NCBI GenBank assembly: GCA_000720995.1
Contig: JOEL01000012.1
Coordinates: forward strand, 186,001 to 250,000
Direction: 5' to 3'
Length of the DNA: 64,000 nt
From: Streptomyces celluloflavus
GTDB lineage: Bacteria; Actinomycetota; Actinomycetes; Streptomycetales; Streptomycetaceae
Shown here in pieces: positions 8,263 to 17,125 of the stretch (positions are counted from its first letter, which is position 1; every line of letters starts with the position of its first letter). The notes beneath the pieces are model-generated. The model saw nothing but the letters and a program-made list of their open reading frames with translations, did not search any database and was not told the DNA's origin. A program made the translations under genes and the position numbers.

Positions 8263-8288
8263 CCTTCACGTTCCCCGGCCGGTAGAGT
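8259..8288 (+). promoter_or_regulatory. Putative scy promoter
   Basis: -35 CTGACC (8259-8264), 18-bp spacer, -10 TAGAGT (8283-8288). The -35 overlaps the mce stop codon, and the predicted leader to the scy GTG is about 175 nt. The -35 hexamer is identical to that of the MarR gene at 908-1441. Confidence 0.45.
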
Positions 8289-8471
8289 GCAGCCGCGGCC
8301 GGGGTACGGGATGGGGCTCGGTCCATGCTCTGCCGATGATCTGACACCATTTCTTCGGAAAGGGTCGGCTCCACCGCGGGCGAATCCGGTACGACATGAC
8401 GTGTATGGGACGAGTCGCGAGAAGGACGGAGCCGGCCGCCACCATGACCAGGGGACGGATGGGACCGCGCA

Positions 8472-11400
8472 GTGCGGGGCAACGACCGCTACGAGGCTGA
8501 CGATCACCTCTCGCAGTTCGAAGCCGAGATGGAGCGGCTGAAGACCCAGCGGGACAAGGCCGTCCAGCACGCCGACGATCTCGGCTATCAGGTCGAGGTG
8601 CTGCGCGCCAAGCTCCACGAGGCGCGCCGCAACCTCGCGACCCGTCCTGCCTACGACAACGTCAGCCACCAGGCCGACCAGCTGCTGCGCAACGCCCAGA
8701 TCCAGGCCGACCAGTTGCGCGCGGACTCCGAGCGCGAACTGCGCGAGGCCCGTGCGCAGACCCAGCGGCTGCTGCAGGAGCAGGCCGAGCGGCAGGCCCG
8801 GCTGGAGGCGGAGCTGCACGCGGAGGCGGTCGGCCGCCGGCAGCGGCTGGACGAGGAGCTCAACGAGCGCCGCCAGACCGTCGAATCGCACGTCAACGAG
8901 AACGTCGCCTGGGCCGAGCAGCTGCGGGCCCGTACGGAGTCCCAGGCCCGCCGCCTGATGGAGGAGTCCCGGGCGGAGGCCGAGCAGTCGCTGGGCGCCG
9001 CGCGCGCCGAGGCGCAGCGGCTGGCGGAGCGGGCCCGGGAGCGGCTGGGCGCCGAGGCCGAGCAGGCCCGCGCCGAAGCGGAAAGCATTTTGCGCCGGGC
9101 GCGTTCGGACGCCGAGCGGCTGTTGGCCGCCGCGTCCAGCCAGGCCCAGGAGGCCACGGACCAGGCCGAGCAGCTGCGCACCAGCGCCGGCAGCGAGTCC
9201 GAGGAGGCGCGCCGGCAGGCCGCCGAGCTGACCCGTGCGGCCGAGGCGCGCATCCAGGAGGCGGACGCCGCGCTGCGCGAGGCGCGGGCCGCGGCGGAGA
9301 AGCTGGTCGACGAGGCGCAGCAGAGCGCCACCAAGCGGCTTTCGGCCGCCGAGTCCGAGAACGAGCAGCGCACCCGTACGGCCAAGGCGGAGATCGCGCG
9401 GCTGGTCGGCGAGGCGACGCAGGAGGCCGAGGACCTCAGGGCCGAGGCCGAGCAGCTGCGCGCGGACGCCCGCACGGAGTCCGAGCGGCTGATCGCCGAG
9501 GCGCAGGAGAGCGCGCGGTCCAAGGCGGCGGAGGATTCCGCGGCGCAGCTGGCGAAGGCCGCGCGGACCGCGGAGGAGGTGCTGACCAAGGCGTCCGAGG
9601 AGGCCAAGGCCACCACCAAGGCCGCCGCCGAGGAGGCCGAGCGGCTGCGCCGGGAGGCCGAGACCGAGGCGGACCGGCTCCGCGAGGAGGCGCACGACAC
9701 CGCGGCGCAGCTCAAGGGCGCGGCGAAGGACGACACCAAGGAGTACCGCGCCAAGACCGCCGAGCTCCAGGAGGAGGCCCGCCGGCTGCGCGGCGAGGCG
9801 GAGCAGCTGCGGGCGGACGCGGTCGCCGAGGGCGAGCGGATCCGCAGCGAGGCCCGCCGGGAGGCCGTCCAGCAGATCGAGGAGGCGGCCGGTACCGCCG
9901 AGGAGCTGCTGACCAAGGCCAAGGCCGATGCCGAGGAGACCCGTTCGAGCGCCGGCACCGAGAGCGAGCGGGTGCGGACCGAGGCCAGCGAGCGCTCCTC
10001 GACGCTGCGCCGGCAGGCCGAGGAGGTGCTGGAGAAGGCCCGTACGGAGGCCGAGGAGCTGCTCTTCGAGGGCGCCCAGGCCGCCGAGACGGTGACGACG
10101 GAGGCGGAGGAGTCCGCCGCGCGGCTGCGGGCCGAGGCCGAGCAGGCCGCCGCGGAGCGGCAGGCCGAGGCACAGACCGAACTCGACCGGCTGCACACCG
10201 AGGCGTCGGACAAGGTCGCCGCCGCCGAGGAGGCGCTGCGCGAGGCCCGCGCGGAGGCGGAGCGGCTGCGCCGGGAGGCGCAGGAGGAGGCGGCCCGGCT
10301 CAAGTCGGAGTCCGCCGAGCGGATCCGTACCGCGCAGCAGCAGGCCGAGGAGGAGACCGAGCGGCTGCGCACGGAGGCGGCCGCGGATGCCTCGGCGGCG
10401 CGTGCCGAGGGCGAGTCGGTGGCCGGGCGGCTGCGCACCGAGGCGACGGCCGAGGCGGCGCGCCTGAAGGAGGCGGCGCAGGAGACCGCCGACCGGGTGC
10501 GCGCGGAGGCGGCGGCGGCGGCCGAGCGCACGGGTACGGAGGCGGCCCAGGAGCTGGCCGCGGCCCAGGAGGAGGCGGCCCGGCGGCGCCGGGAGGCCGA
10601 GCAGTTGCTGGGCGAGGCCCGCGACGAGGCCCACCAGGAGCGCACCGCGGCGCAGGAGCAGAGCGAGGAGCTGCTGGCGTCGGCCCGTACCCGCGTGAGC
10701 GAGGCGCAGGCGGAGGCGGAGCGGCTGGTCGAGGAGGCGGACCGGCGCGCGAACGAGCTGGTGGCGACGGCCGAGACCACCGCCCAGCAGGTACGGGACG
10801 CGGTCGCGGGGCTGCACGAGCAGGCCGACGAGGAGATCGCCGGGCTGCGTTCGGCGGCCGAGCACGCCGCGGAGCGCACCAAGTCCGAGGCGCAGGAGGA
10901 GGCGGACCGGGTCCGCGCCGACGCGCACGACGAGCGCGAGCGCGCCACGGCCGACGCGGCGCGGGTGCGCAGTGAGTCGCAGGAGGCGTCGGAGGCTGCC
11001 AAGTCCCTTGCGGAGCGGGCGGTTTCGGAGGCCATCGAGGAGGCCGAGGGGCTGCGCGCGGAGGCGGCCGAGGTCCTGGCCAAGGCGCGCGAGGACGCCG
11101 AAGCGGTCCGCGCGGACGCCGCGGAGCAGGCCGAGCTCCTGGTGTCGGAGGCGACCGCGCAGGCGGAGAAGCTGGTCACGGACGCGTCGGCGAAGGCGCA
11201 GCAGTTGCGTACCGACGCCTCCGACGCGCTGGCGTCCGGCGAGCAGGACGCGGCACGGGCCCGTGCGGAGGCGCGGGACGACGCCAACCGGATGCGGTCG
11301 GACGCCGCCGAGCAGGTCGACCGGCTGCTCACCGAGGCGCGCGCGGAGGCCGAACGGATCGTCACCGAGGCCGCGGAGCTGACGTCTTCGGCGCAGGAGG

Positions 11401-12722
11401 ACGCGGACCGTACGGTCGAGGAGGGCGAGCGGGCCGCCAACCGGCTGCGGACGGACGGCGAGAAGCAGGCCCTCGCGATGGTCCGGGAGGCGACCGAGGC
11501 CGCGGAGCGGCTGCGGGCCGAGGCGGCCGAGGTGCTGGAGACGGCGCGCACGGAGGCGGAGCACAGCGCCGACCAGGCGCGCGAGGCGGCGAACAAGACC
11601 CGTTCGGACGCCGCGGCGCAGGCCGACGAGCTGATCGCGGAGGCCACCGCGGAGGCCGGGCGGCTGGGCACGGAGGCGGCGGAGACCTCCGCGGCGGCCG
11701 ACCGGGACGCGGACCGCACCCGGGCCGACGCCCGCGAGCAGGCGGACCGGATGATCGCGACGGCCACCGGGGAGGCGGACCGGCTGCGGGCGGACGCGGC
11801 CGAGACGGTCACCTCCGCGCAGGAGCACGCCAACCGCACCCGTGCCGAGTCCGCGAAGGTCGAGGCGGACGCCACCGCGGAGGCGGAGCGGCTGCGGGCC
11901 GAGGCGCGGCAGGAGGCGGACCGGCTGCTGGACGAGGCCCGCGCGGACGCCGCCAAGCGCCGTGCGGACGCCGCGGAGCAGGCCGACCAGCTCGTCGCGA
12001 AGGCCCAGGAGGAGGCGCTGCGCGCCGCCGCGGCGGCCGAGGAGCAGGCGGACACGATGGTCGGGGCGGCCCGCAAGGAGGCCGACCGGATCGTCATGGA
12101 GGCGACCGTGGCGGGCAACACGCGGGTGGAGAAGGCCCGTACGGACGCGGACACGCTGCTGGCCGAGGCCCGTGGGGACGCCACGGCGATAAGGGACCGC
12201 ACGGAGGAGCTGCGGACGCGGATCGAGAGCGAGGTCGAGGAGCTGCACGACCGGGCCCGCCGCGAGGCGTCGGAGGCGATGAAGAACGCCGGCGAGCGCG
12301 TCGACAAGCTCATCGCGCAGGCCACCGCGCAGCAGACGGAGTCCGAGGAGAAGGCCGAGCAGTTGCTGTCGAAGGCGAACAGCGAGGCGAGCAAGGTCCG
12401 GATCGCGGCGGTGAAGAAGGCCGAGACGCTCATCAAGGAGGCCGAGAACAAGAAGGCCGAGGCCGTGCGCGACGCGGACCGCAGGCGCGCCGAGGCCGAG
12501 GCGGAGGCGACCCGGATCGTCGACGAGGGCAAACACGAGCTGGAGGTCCTGGCGCGCCGGCGCAAGGACATCAACACCGAGATCTCCCGCGTCCAGGATG
12601 TGCTGGAGGCGCTGGAGTCGTTCGAGACGCCCACGGGGGGCGCGGAAGGCAAGGGCGGCGGCACGAAGGCCGCCGCGGGCGCGGGGGCAACTCGTTCGAG
12701 TGGCAAGCAGTCCGAGGGGTAG
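8472..12722 (+). CDS. scy: Scy, polar-growth coiled-coil cytoskeletal protein
   Basis: A 1416-residue protein, GTG start, opening MRGNDRYEADDHLSQFEAEMERLKTQRDK and then almost wholly coiled coil rich in Ala/Glu/Arg (EAERLRAEA-type units). This N-terminus and the filP gene immediately downstream identify Scy, the scaffold at hyphal tips that organises DivIVA and FilP to control polar growth and branching. Residues 1-60 form the canonical heptad part. The rest shows the long hendecad/heptad repeat (about 51 residues) described for Scy. It is longer than the S. coelicolor protein I remember (about 1326 residues), which points to repeat number variation. The C-terminus GAEGKGGGTKAAAGAGATR is a short disordered tail. 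Confidence 0.96.
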   Translation: MRGNDRYEADDHLSQFEAEMERLKTQRDKAVQHADDLGYQVEVLRAKLHEARRNLATRPAYDNVSHQADQLLRNAQIQADQLRADSERELREARAQTQRLLQEQAERQARLEAELHAEAVGRRQRLDEELNERRQTVESHVNENVAWAEQLRARTESQARRLMEESRAEAEQSLGAARAEAQRLAERARERLGAEAEQARAEAESILRRARSDAERLLAAASSQAQEATDQAEQLRTSAGSESEEARRQAAELTRAAEARIQEADAALREARAAAEKLVDEAQQSATKRLSAAESENEQRTRTAKAEIARLVGEATQEAEDLRAEAEQLRADARTESERLIAEAQESARSKAAEDSAAQLAKAARTAEEVLTKASEEAKATTKAAAEEAERLRREAETEADRLREEAHDTAAQLKGAAKDDTKEYRAKTAELQEEARRLRGEAEQLRADAVAEGERIRSEARREAVQQIEEAAGTAEELLTKAKADAEETRSSAGTESERVRTEASERSSTLRRQAEEVLEKARTEAEELLFEGAQAAETVTTEAEESAARLRAEAEQAAAERQAEAQTELDRLHTEASDKVAAAEEALREARAEAERLRREAQEEAARLKSESAERIRTAQQQAEEETERLRTEAAADASAARAEGESVAGRLRTEATAEAARLKEAAQETADRVRAEAAAAAERTGTEAAQELAAAQEEAARRRREAEQLLGEARDEAHQERTAAQEQSEELLASARTRVSEAQAEAERLVEEADRRANELVATAETTAQQVRDAVAGLHEQADEEIAGLRSAAEHAAERTKSEAQEEADRVRADAHDERERATADAARVRSESQEASEAAKSLAERAVSEAIEEAEGLRAEAAEVLAKAREDAEAVRADAAEQAELLVSEATAQAEKLVTDASAKAQQLRTDASDALASGEQDAARARAEARDDANRMRSDAAEQVDRLLTEARAEAERIVTEAAELTSSAQEDADRTVEEGERAANRLRTDGEKQALAMVREATEAAERLRAEAAEVLETARTEAEHSADQAREAANKTRSDAAAQADELIAEATAEAGRLGTEAAETSAAADRDADRTRADAREQADRMIATATGEADRLRADAAETVTSAQEHANRTRAESAKVEADATAEAERLRAEARQEADRLLDEARADAAKRRADAAEQADQLVAKAQEEALRAAAAAEEQADTMVGAARKEADRIVMEATVAGNTRVEKARTDADTLLAEARGDATAIRDRTEELRTRIESEVEELHDRARREASEAMKNAGERVDKLIAQATAQQTESEEKAEQLLSKANSEASKVRIAAVKKAETLIKEAENKKAEAVRDADRRRAEAEAEATRIVDEGKHELEVLARRRKDINTEISRVQDVLEALESFETPTGGAEGKGGGTKAAAGAGATRSSGKQSEG
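8640..12560 (+). repeat. Internal imperfect tandem repeats of scy
   Basis: The coding sequence repeats an EAxRLRxEAxE module with an 11-residue sub-period and a longer period near 51 residues (about 153 bp), sometimes shortened by one 11-residue step (for example the ADELIAEA and ADRMIATA copies are 40 residues apart). This is the hendecad-rich coiled-coil architecture and a likely hotspot for length change by recombination. Confidence 0.75.
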
Positions 12723-12838
12723 CCACTCAAATGAGGGGTCATTCTCCACAACAAACGTGCATTGACTCGATGACACGCCGTTAAGGCCCCTAGGATTCCC
12801 CTTAAAACACCTCACCGGTCTCTTTCGACAGGAACCCC

Positions 12839-13777
12839 ATGAGCGACACTTCCTCCCCTTTCGGCTTCGAGCTCGTGCGGCGTGGATACGACCGCGGTCA
12901 GGTGGACGACCGCATTACGAAGCTCGTCGCCGATCGTGACAGTGCTCTCGCCCGCATCACCTCACTGGAAAAGCGGATCGAGGAGCTACACCTCGAAACG
13001 CAGAACGCCCAGGCCCAGGTCAATGACGCGGAGCCGTCCTACGCGGGCCTCGGTGCGCGCGTGGAGAAGATCCTCCGGCTGGCCGAGGAGGAGGCCAAGG
13101 ATCTGCGTGAGGAGGCCCGGCGGGCCGCCGAGCAGCACCGCGAGCTGGCCGAGTCGTCCGCCCAGCAGGTCCGCAACGACGCCGAGCAGTTCGCCGCCGA
13201 GCGCAAGTCGAAGTCGGAGGACGAGGGCGCCCGGATCGTCGAGAAGGCCAAGGGCGAGGCGTCCACGCTGCGCTCCGAGGCCCAGAAGGACGCGCAGTCC
13301 AAGCGTGAGGAGGCGGAGAGCCTCTTCGAGGAGACCCGCGCCAAGGCCGCGCAGGCCGCCGCCGACTTCGAGACCAATCTCGCCAAGCGCCGGGAGCAGT
13401 CCGAGCGCGATCTGGCCTCCCGCCAGGCCAAGGCGGAGAAGCGTCTCGCGGAGATCGAGCACCGCGCCGAGCAGCTGCGGCTGGAGGCCGAGAAGCTGCG
13501 GACGGACGCGGAGCGCCGGGCCCGCCAGACGGTGGAGACCGCACAGCGCCAGGCCGAGGACATCGTGGCCGACGCCAATGCCAAGGCCGACCGGATCCGC
13601 AGCGAGTCGGAGCGCGAACTGGCGGCGCTGACGAACCGCCGCGACTCCATCAACGCGCAGCTGACGAACGTCCGCGAGATGCTGGCGACGCTGACCGGTG
13701 CGGCCGTCGCCGCGGCCGGTTCCCCGGGCGAGGACGAGACCCTCACCCGCGGCGTCCCCGCCCAGCAGTCCCGCTGA
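12839..13777 (+). CDS. filP: FilP, intermediate-filament-like cytoskeletal protein
   Basis: A 312-residue coiled-coil protein beginning MSDTSSPFGFELVRRGYDRGQVDDRITKLVADRD. This DivIVA-like N-terminal motif (FxxVRRGYDxxQVDxxI) is followed by coiled coil from about 25 to 285 and the end VPAQQSR. FilP assembles into filaments behind the growing tip, interacts with DivIVA and Scy, and gives the hyphae rigidity. It starts 117 bp after scy. AGGA lies about 8 nt before the ATG, and a weak promoter-like pair (ATGACA, 15 bp, TAGGAT, about 12766-12797) suggests separate expression. A strong hairpin follows. Confidence 0.97.
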   Translation: MSDTSSPFGFELVRRGYDRGQVDDRITKLVADRDSALARITSLEKRIEELHLETQNAQAQVNDAEPSYAGLGARVEKILRLAEEEAKDLREEARRAAEQHRELAESSAQQVRNDAEQFAAERKSKSEDEGARIVEKAKGEASTLRSEAQKDAQSKREEAESLFEETRAKAAQAAADFETNLAKRREQSERDLASRQAKAEKRLAEIEHRAEQLRLEAEKLRTDAERRARQTVETAQRQAEDIVADANAKADRIRSESERELAALTNRRDSINAQLTNVREMLATLTGAAVAAAGSPGEDETLTRGVPAQQSR

Positions 13778-13812
13778 CGCGTCGGCCGCAGGCCGCGCGG
13801 AGCTGATTTCCG

Positions 13813-13849
13813 GCGCCCCCGTACCGCCCCTCCGGCGGTGCGGGGGCGC
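13813..13849 (+). terminator. filP terminator hairpin
   Basis: A 16-bp stem (13813-13828 with 13834-13849, arm GCGCCCCCGTACCGCC, one G-T pair) with a 5-nt loop, 36 bp after the filP stop. There is no U-tract. Confidence 0.7.
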
Positions 13850-13920
13850 GGTCGTGCCACGGCGGGGCCGGGTGCCGCTCCCGGTGGCGCGGGTCCCGGG
13901 TCGCGCCTAGCGTGCTGTAC

Positions 13921-14943
13921 ATGATCGAGCTGGACGGGCTGACCAAGCGCTACGGCGAGAAGCTCGCCGTGGACCATCTCTCCTTCACGGTGCGGCCCGG
14001 CATCGTCACCGGTTTCCTCGGCCCCAACGGGGCGGGCAAGTCGACGACCATGCGGATGGTGCTCGACCTGGACAATCCGACGGCCGGCACGGTCCGGATC
14101 GACGGGAAGCACTACCGGCAGCTGAAGGATCCGCTGCGGTACGTCGGGGCGCTGCTGGACGCGCAGGCGGTGCACGGCGGCCGGAGCGCCTATAACCATC
14201 TCCTCTGTCTGGCGCAGAGCAACGGCATTCCGCGCCGACGGGTCGGCGAGGTGCTGGACACGGTCGGGCTGAGCACCGTCGCCACCCAGCGCTCGAAGGG
14301 GTTCTCGCTCGGGATGGGGCAGCGGCTGGGCATCGCCGCGGCGCTGCTCGGCGACCCGGAGATCCTGATGTTCGACGAGCCGGTCAACGGCCTCGACCCG
14401 GAGGGCATCCACTGGATCCGCACGGTGATGCGGAACCTCGCGCACCGCGGGCGTACGGTCTTCGTCTCCTCGCACCTGATGAGCGAGATGGCGCTCACCG
14501 CCGACCATCTGGTCGTGATCGGACAGGGCAGGCTGCTGGCGGACACCTCGATGGCCGATTTCATCCACCAGAACTCGCGGTCCTACGTCCGGATGCGGTC
14601 GCCGGAACAGGAGCGGCTGCGCGACATGCTGCACGGCGCGGGCATCCGGGCGGTGGCGGCCGGCGACGGCTCGCTGGAGATCGACGGGGTGCCCGCGACC
14701 CGGCTGGGCGAGCTGGCCGCCCGGCACCAGCTCGTCCTGCACGAGCTGAGCCCTCAGCAGGCTTCCCTGGAAGAGGCGTTCATGCGGCTCACCGCCGAAT
14801 CGGTGGAGTACCACGCACACGACGGCGAACCGCCGGCGGCGCGGTCCGCGGTGCCCGCGGTCGCCGCGGCCGCGGGCGGTCCGGGGCCGGGTGCCCCGCA
14901 GGGCGGCGGCTGGGGCGCGGACTGGCAACGGAAGGGGAGCTGA
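13921..14943 (+). CDS. ABC transporter ATP-binding protein (first pair)
   Basis: A 340-residue ATPase: Walker A GPNGAGKST (about 39-47), signature FSLGMGQRLGIA, Walker B ILMFDEP, then the H-loop SSHLMSEM. It is the DrrA/BcrA class that energises two-component exporters with the permease 2 nt downstream. The C-terminal 40 residues are Ala/Gly/Pro-rich. The ATG at 13921 follows a -10-like TAGCGT (13908-13913) by 7 nt with no Shine-Dalgarno sequence, so a leaderless start is likely. It is closely related to the ATPase encoded at 15860-17125; 60 bp (14452-14511 and 16391-16450) are identical. The substrate is unknown. Confidence 0.93.
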   Translation: MIELDGLTKRYGEKLAVDHLSFTVRPGIVTGFLGPNGAGKSTTMRMVLDLDNPTAGTVRIDGKHYRQLKDPLRYVGALLDAQAVHGGRSAYNHLLCLAQSNGIPRRRVGEVLDTVGLSTVATQRSKGFSLGMGQRLGIAAALLGDPEILMFDEPVNGLDPEGIHWIRTVMRNLAHRGRTVFVSSHLMSEMALTADHLVVIGQGRLLADTSMADFIHQNSRSYVRMRSPEQERLRDMLHGAGIRAVAAGDGSLEIDGVPATRLGELAARHQLVLHELSPQQASLEEAFMRLTAESVEYHAHDGEPPAARSAVPAVAAAAGGPGPGAPQGGGWGADWQRKGS

Positions 14944-14945
14944 CG

Positions 14946-15719
14946 ATGTCGGCGGTCACACAGGTCCTGCGGTCGGAGTGGACCAAGATCAGGTCGGTGC
15001 GGTCCACGGTGTGGACGCTCGGCACCGCCGTGGTGATCACCGTCGCTCTGGGGGTGCTGCTCTGCCTCCTGGCCAAGAGCGACTTCGGTTCGCTGGCGGC
15101 CAAGGACCAGATCGTCTTCGACCCCACCAACGCCAGCTTCGCCGGGATGGGCCTGGGCCAGCTGGCGATGATCGTCTTCGGCGTGCTGGTGGTCTCCAAC
15201 GAGTACAGCACCGGCATGATCCGCACCTCGCTCGCCGCCGTCCCGCAGCGCGGCACCTTCCTCGCCTGCAAGGTCGCGGTGGCCACGGCGCTGGTGTGCG
15301 TCGTCGGGATGGCGACCAGCTTCGCGGCCTTCTTCGCGGGGCAGGCGGTGCTGGGCGGCCACCGGGCGCACCTCGACGATCCGAACGTGCTGCGCGCGGT
15401 GATCGGCGGCGGCCTCTACATGACGCTGATCGCGCTGTTCTCCATGGGCGTGGCCACGATGCTGCGCAGCCCGCTGCTGTCGCTGGGCATCCTGATGCCG
15501 TTCTTCTTCCTGATCTCCAGCATCCTCGGCAACGTCCCGGCGACCCGGAAGATCGGCCGCTATCTCCCCGACCAGGCGGGCCAGAAGATCATGCAGGTGG
15601 TCCCGCGGGTCAACGACCATGTGACGTACGGCCCGTGGGGCGGTCTGGCCATCATGGTCGGCTGGGTGCTGGCCGCGCTGCTCGGCGGGTTCGTCCTGCT
15701 GAAGCGGCGCGACGCCTGA
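14946..15719 (+). CDS. ABC-2 type transporter permease (first pair)
   Basis: A 257-residue integral membrane protein with about six hydrophobic segments (LGTAVVITVALGVLLCLLA, LGQLAMIVFGVLVVSNEY, ALVCVVGMATSFAAFFAG, GLYMTLIALFSMGVATML, LLSLGILMPFFFLISSIL, LAIMVGWVLAALLGGFVLL). It starts QVLRSEWTKIRSVRSTVWTLG, the same N-terminal signature as the second permease. GGAAGGGGAG precedes the ATG, and the gene is cotranscribed with its ATPase. The substrate is unknown. Confidence 0.93.
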   Translation: MSAVTQVLRSEWTKIRSVRSTVWTLGTAVVITVALGVLLCLLAKSDFGSLAAKDQIVFDPTNASFAGMGLGQLAMIVFGVLVVSNEYSTGMIRTSLAAVPQRGTFLACKVAVATALVCVVGMATSFAAFFAGQAVLGGHRAHLDDPNVLRAVIGGGLYMTLIALFSMGVATMLRSPLLSLGILMPFFFLISSILGNVPATRKIGRYLPDQAGQKIMQVVPRVNDHVTYGPWGGLAIMVGWVLAALLGGFVLLKRRDA

Positions 15720-15859
15720 CCTGGCAGGACTCCGGCCGGGCGGGCCGGTGCGGGGCCGCGCACCCGTTTTGGCGGGAACCGTCAACATCCGGATAGCCTC
15801 ATAACCCTCACGGGGGGCACGAGGGACCTCTGCCCCGACGATCTCGCGAGGGGCGGAGA

Positions 15860-17125
15860 ATGATCGAGGCAGTCGGCCTGACGAAGCGCTACGGCGCCAA
15901 GACGGCCGTGCACAACCTGTCGTTCCAGGTACGGCCGGGCGCGGTCACCGGCTTCCTGGGGCCCAACGGCTCCGGCAAGTCGACGACGATGCGCATGATC
16001 CTGGGCCTGGACACACCGACCGCGGGGCATGCCACCGTGGGCGGCCACCCCTTCCGCAAGCTTCCCAACGCCCCCCGCCAGGTGGGCGCGCTGCTCGACG
16101 CCAAGGCCGTGCACGGCGGCCGCAGCGCGCGCCAGCATCTGCTGTCGCTCGCCCAGTTGTCCGGCATCCCGGCCCGCCGGGTCGACGAGGTGCTCGGCGT
16201 GGTGGGCCTCCAGGATGTCGCCAAGCGGCGTTCCAGCGGCTTCTCGCTGGGCATGGGCCAGCGGCTGGGGATCGCGGCGGCGCTGCTCGGCGACCCGCAG
16301 GTGCTGCTCTTCGACGAGCCGGTCAACGGCCTCGACCCCGAAGGCATCCTGTGGGTCCGCAACCTGATGAAGCAGCTCGCCGCCGAGGGCCGTACGGTCT
16401 TCGTCTCCTCGCACCTGATGAGCGAGATGGCGCTCACCGCCGACCATCTGATCGTGATCGGCCGGGGCCAGTTGCTGGCGGACATGTCCGTCACGGACTT
16501 CATCTCGGCCAACTCCGCCGATTTCGCGCGGGTGCGCACCCCCGACACCGAGCCGGAGCAGCGCGAGAAGCTGGCCGCGGCGCTCGGCGAGGCGGGCGGC
16601 CGGACCACGGCCGAGCAGGACGGCGCGCTGCGGGTGACCGGGCTGCCGCTGCCCCGTATCAGTGAGCTCGCGCACGCGGCCGACATCCGGCTGTGGGAGC
16701 TGTCGCCGCACCAGGCGTCCCTGGAGGAGGCGTACATGCGGATGACGCAGGGCGCCGTGGACTACCGCTCGACGGCCGACCCGCGGGCCGGTCTCCAGGG
16801 GCCGCCCGCCGGGTACGCGCCGCAGGGCGGCCCGCCGCAGGGATACGCGGGCCCCGGGTACGCCCCCGGCCCGCAGGGCGGGCCCGGTCACCCCGGCCAG
16901 GCACAGCCGAACCCGTACGCGCAGCAGAACCCGTACGGGCAGCAGGCGCCCGGGGCCGCACCGGGGCAGGGCTATCCGCCGCCCGGTCCCGGCCAGGCCC
17001 AGGGTCACCCGTACGGGGCATCCGGTCCGTACGGCGCACCCCACCCGTACGGGCAGCAGCCGCAGCCCGCCGCGCCGATGCCGCCCGCCGCCCCGACCAC
17101 GCCGCACCACGAGGACGCCCGATGA
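15860..17125 (+). CDS. ABC transporter ATP-binding protein with disordered Pro/Gly/Gln tail (second pair)
   Basis: A 421-residue protein. Residues 1-305 are an ATPase domain (Walker A GPNGSGKST, signature FSLGMGQRLGIA, Walker B VLLFDEP) paralogous to the first ATPase. Residues from about 306 to the end form a low-complexity tail of Gly, Pro, Gln, Tyr and Ala (repeats like PPQGYAG, PYAQQNPYGQQ, GASGPYGAPHPYGQQ). Such tails are unusual on ATP-binding subunits. The stop overlaps the permease ATG (ATGA, 17122-17125). GAGGGG lies 7 nt before the ATG. The partner permease also begins with a Pro/Gln-rich region. Confidence 0.93.
   Translation: MIEAVGLTKRYGAKTAVHNLSFQVRPGAVTGFLGPNGSGKSTTMRMILGLDTPTAGHATVGGHPFRKLPNAPRQVGALLDAKAVHGGRSARQHLLSLAQLSGIPARRVDEVLGVVGLQDVAKRRSSGFSLGMGQRLGIAAALLGDPQVLLFDEPVNGLDPEGILWVRNLMKQLAAEGRTVFVSSHLMSEMALTADHLIVIGRGQLLADMSVTDFISANSADFARVRTPDTEPEQREKLAAALGEAGGRTTAEQDGALRVTGLPLPRISELAHAADIRLWELSPHQASLEEAYMRMTQGAVDYRSTADPRAGLQGPPAGYAPQGGPPQGYAGPGYAPGPQGGPGHPGQAQPNPYAQQNPYGQQAPGAAPGQGYPPPGPGQAQGHPYGASGPYGAPHPYGQQPQPAAPMPPAAPTTPHHEDAR

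Noticed and set aside
7992-12815. Very long minus-strand open frames (1607 and 1367 codons) opposite scy
   Set aside because: They are the antisense of a repetitive, high-GC coiled-coil gene. The codon pattern of scy removes stops on the other strand; the translations are Leu/Arg or Ser/Ala low complexity with no domain.
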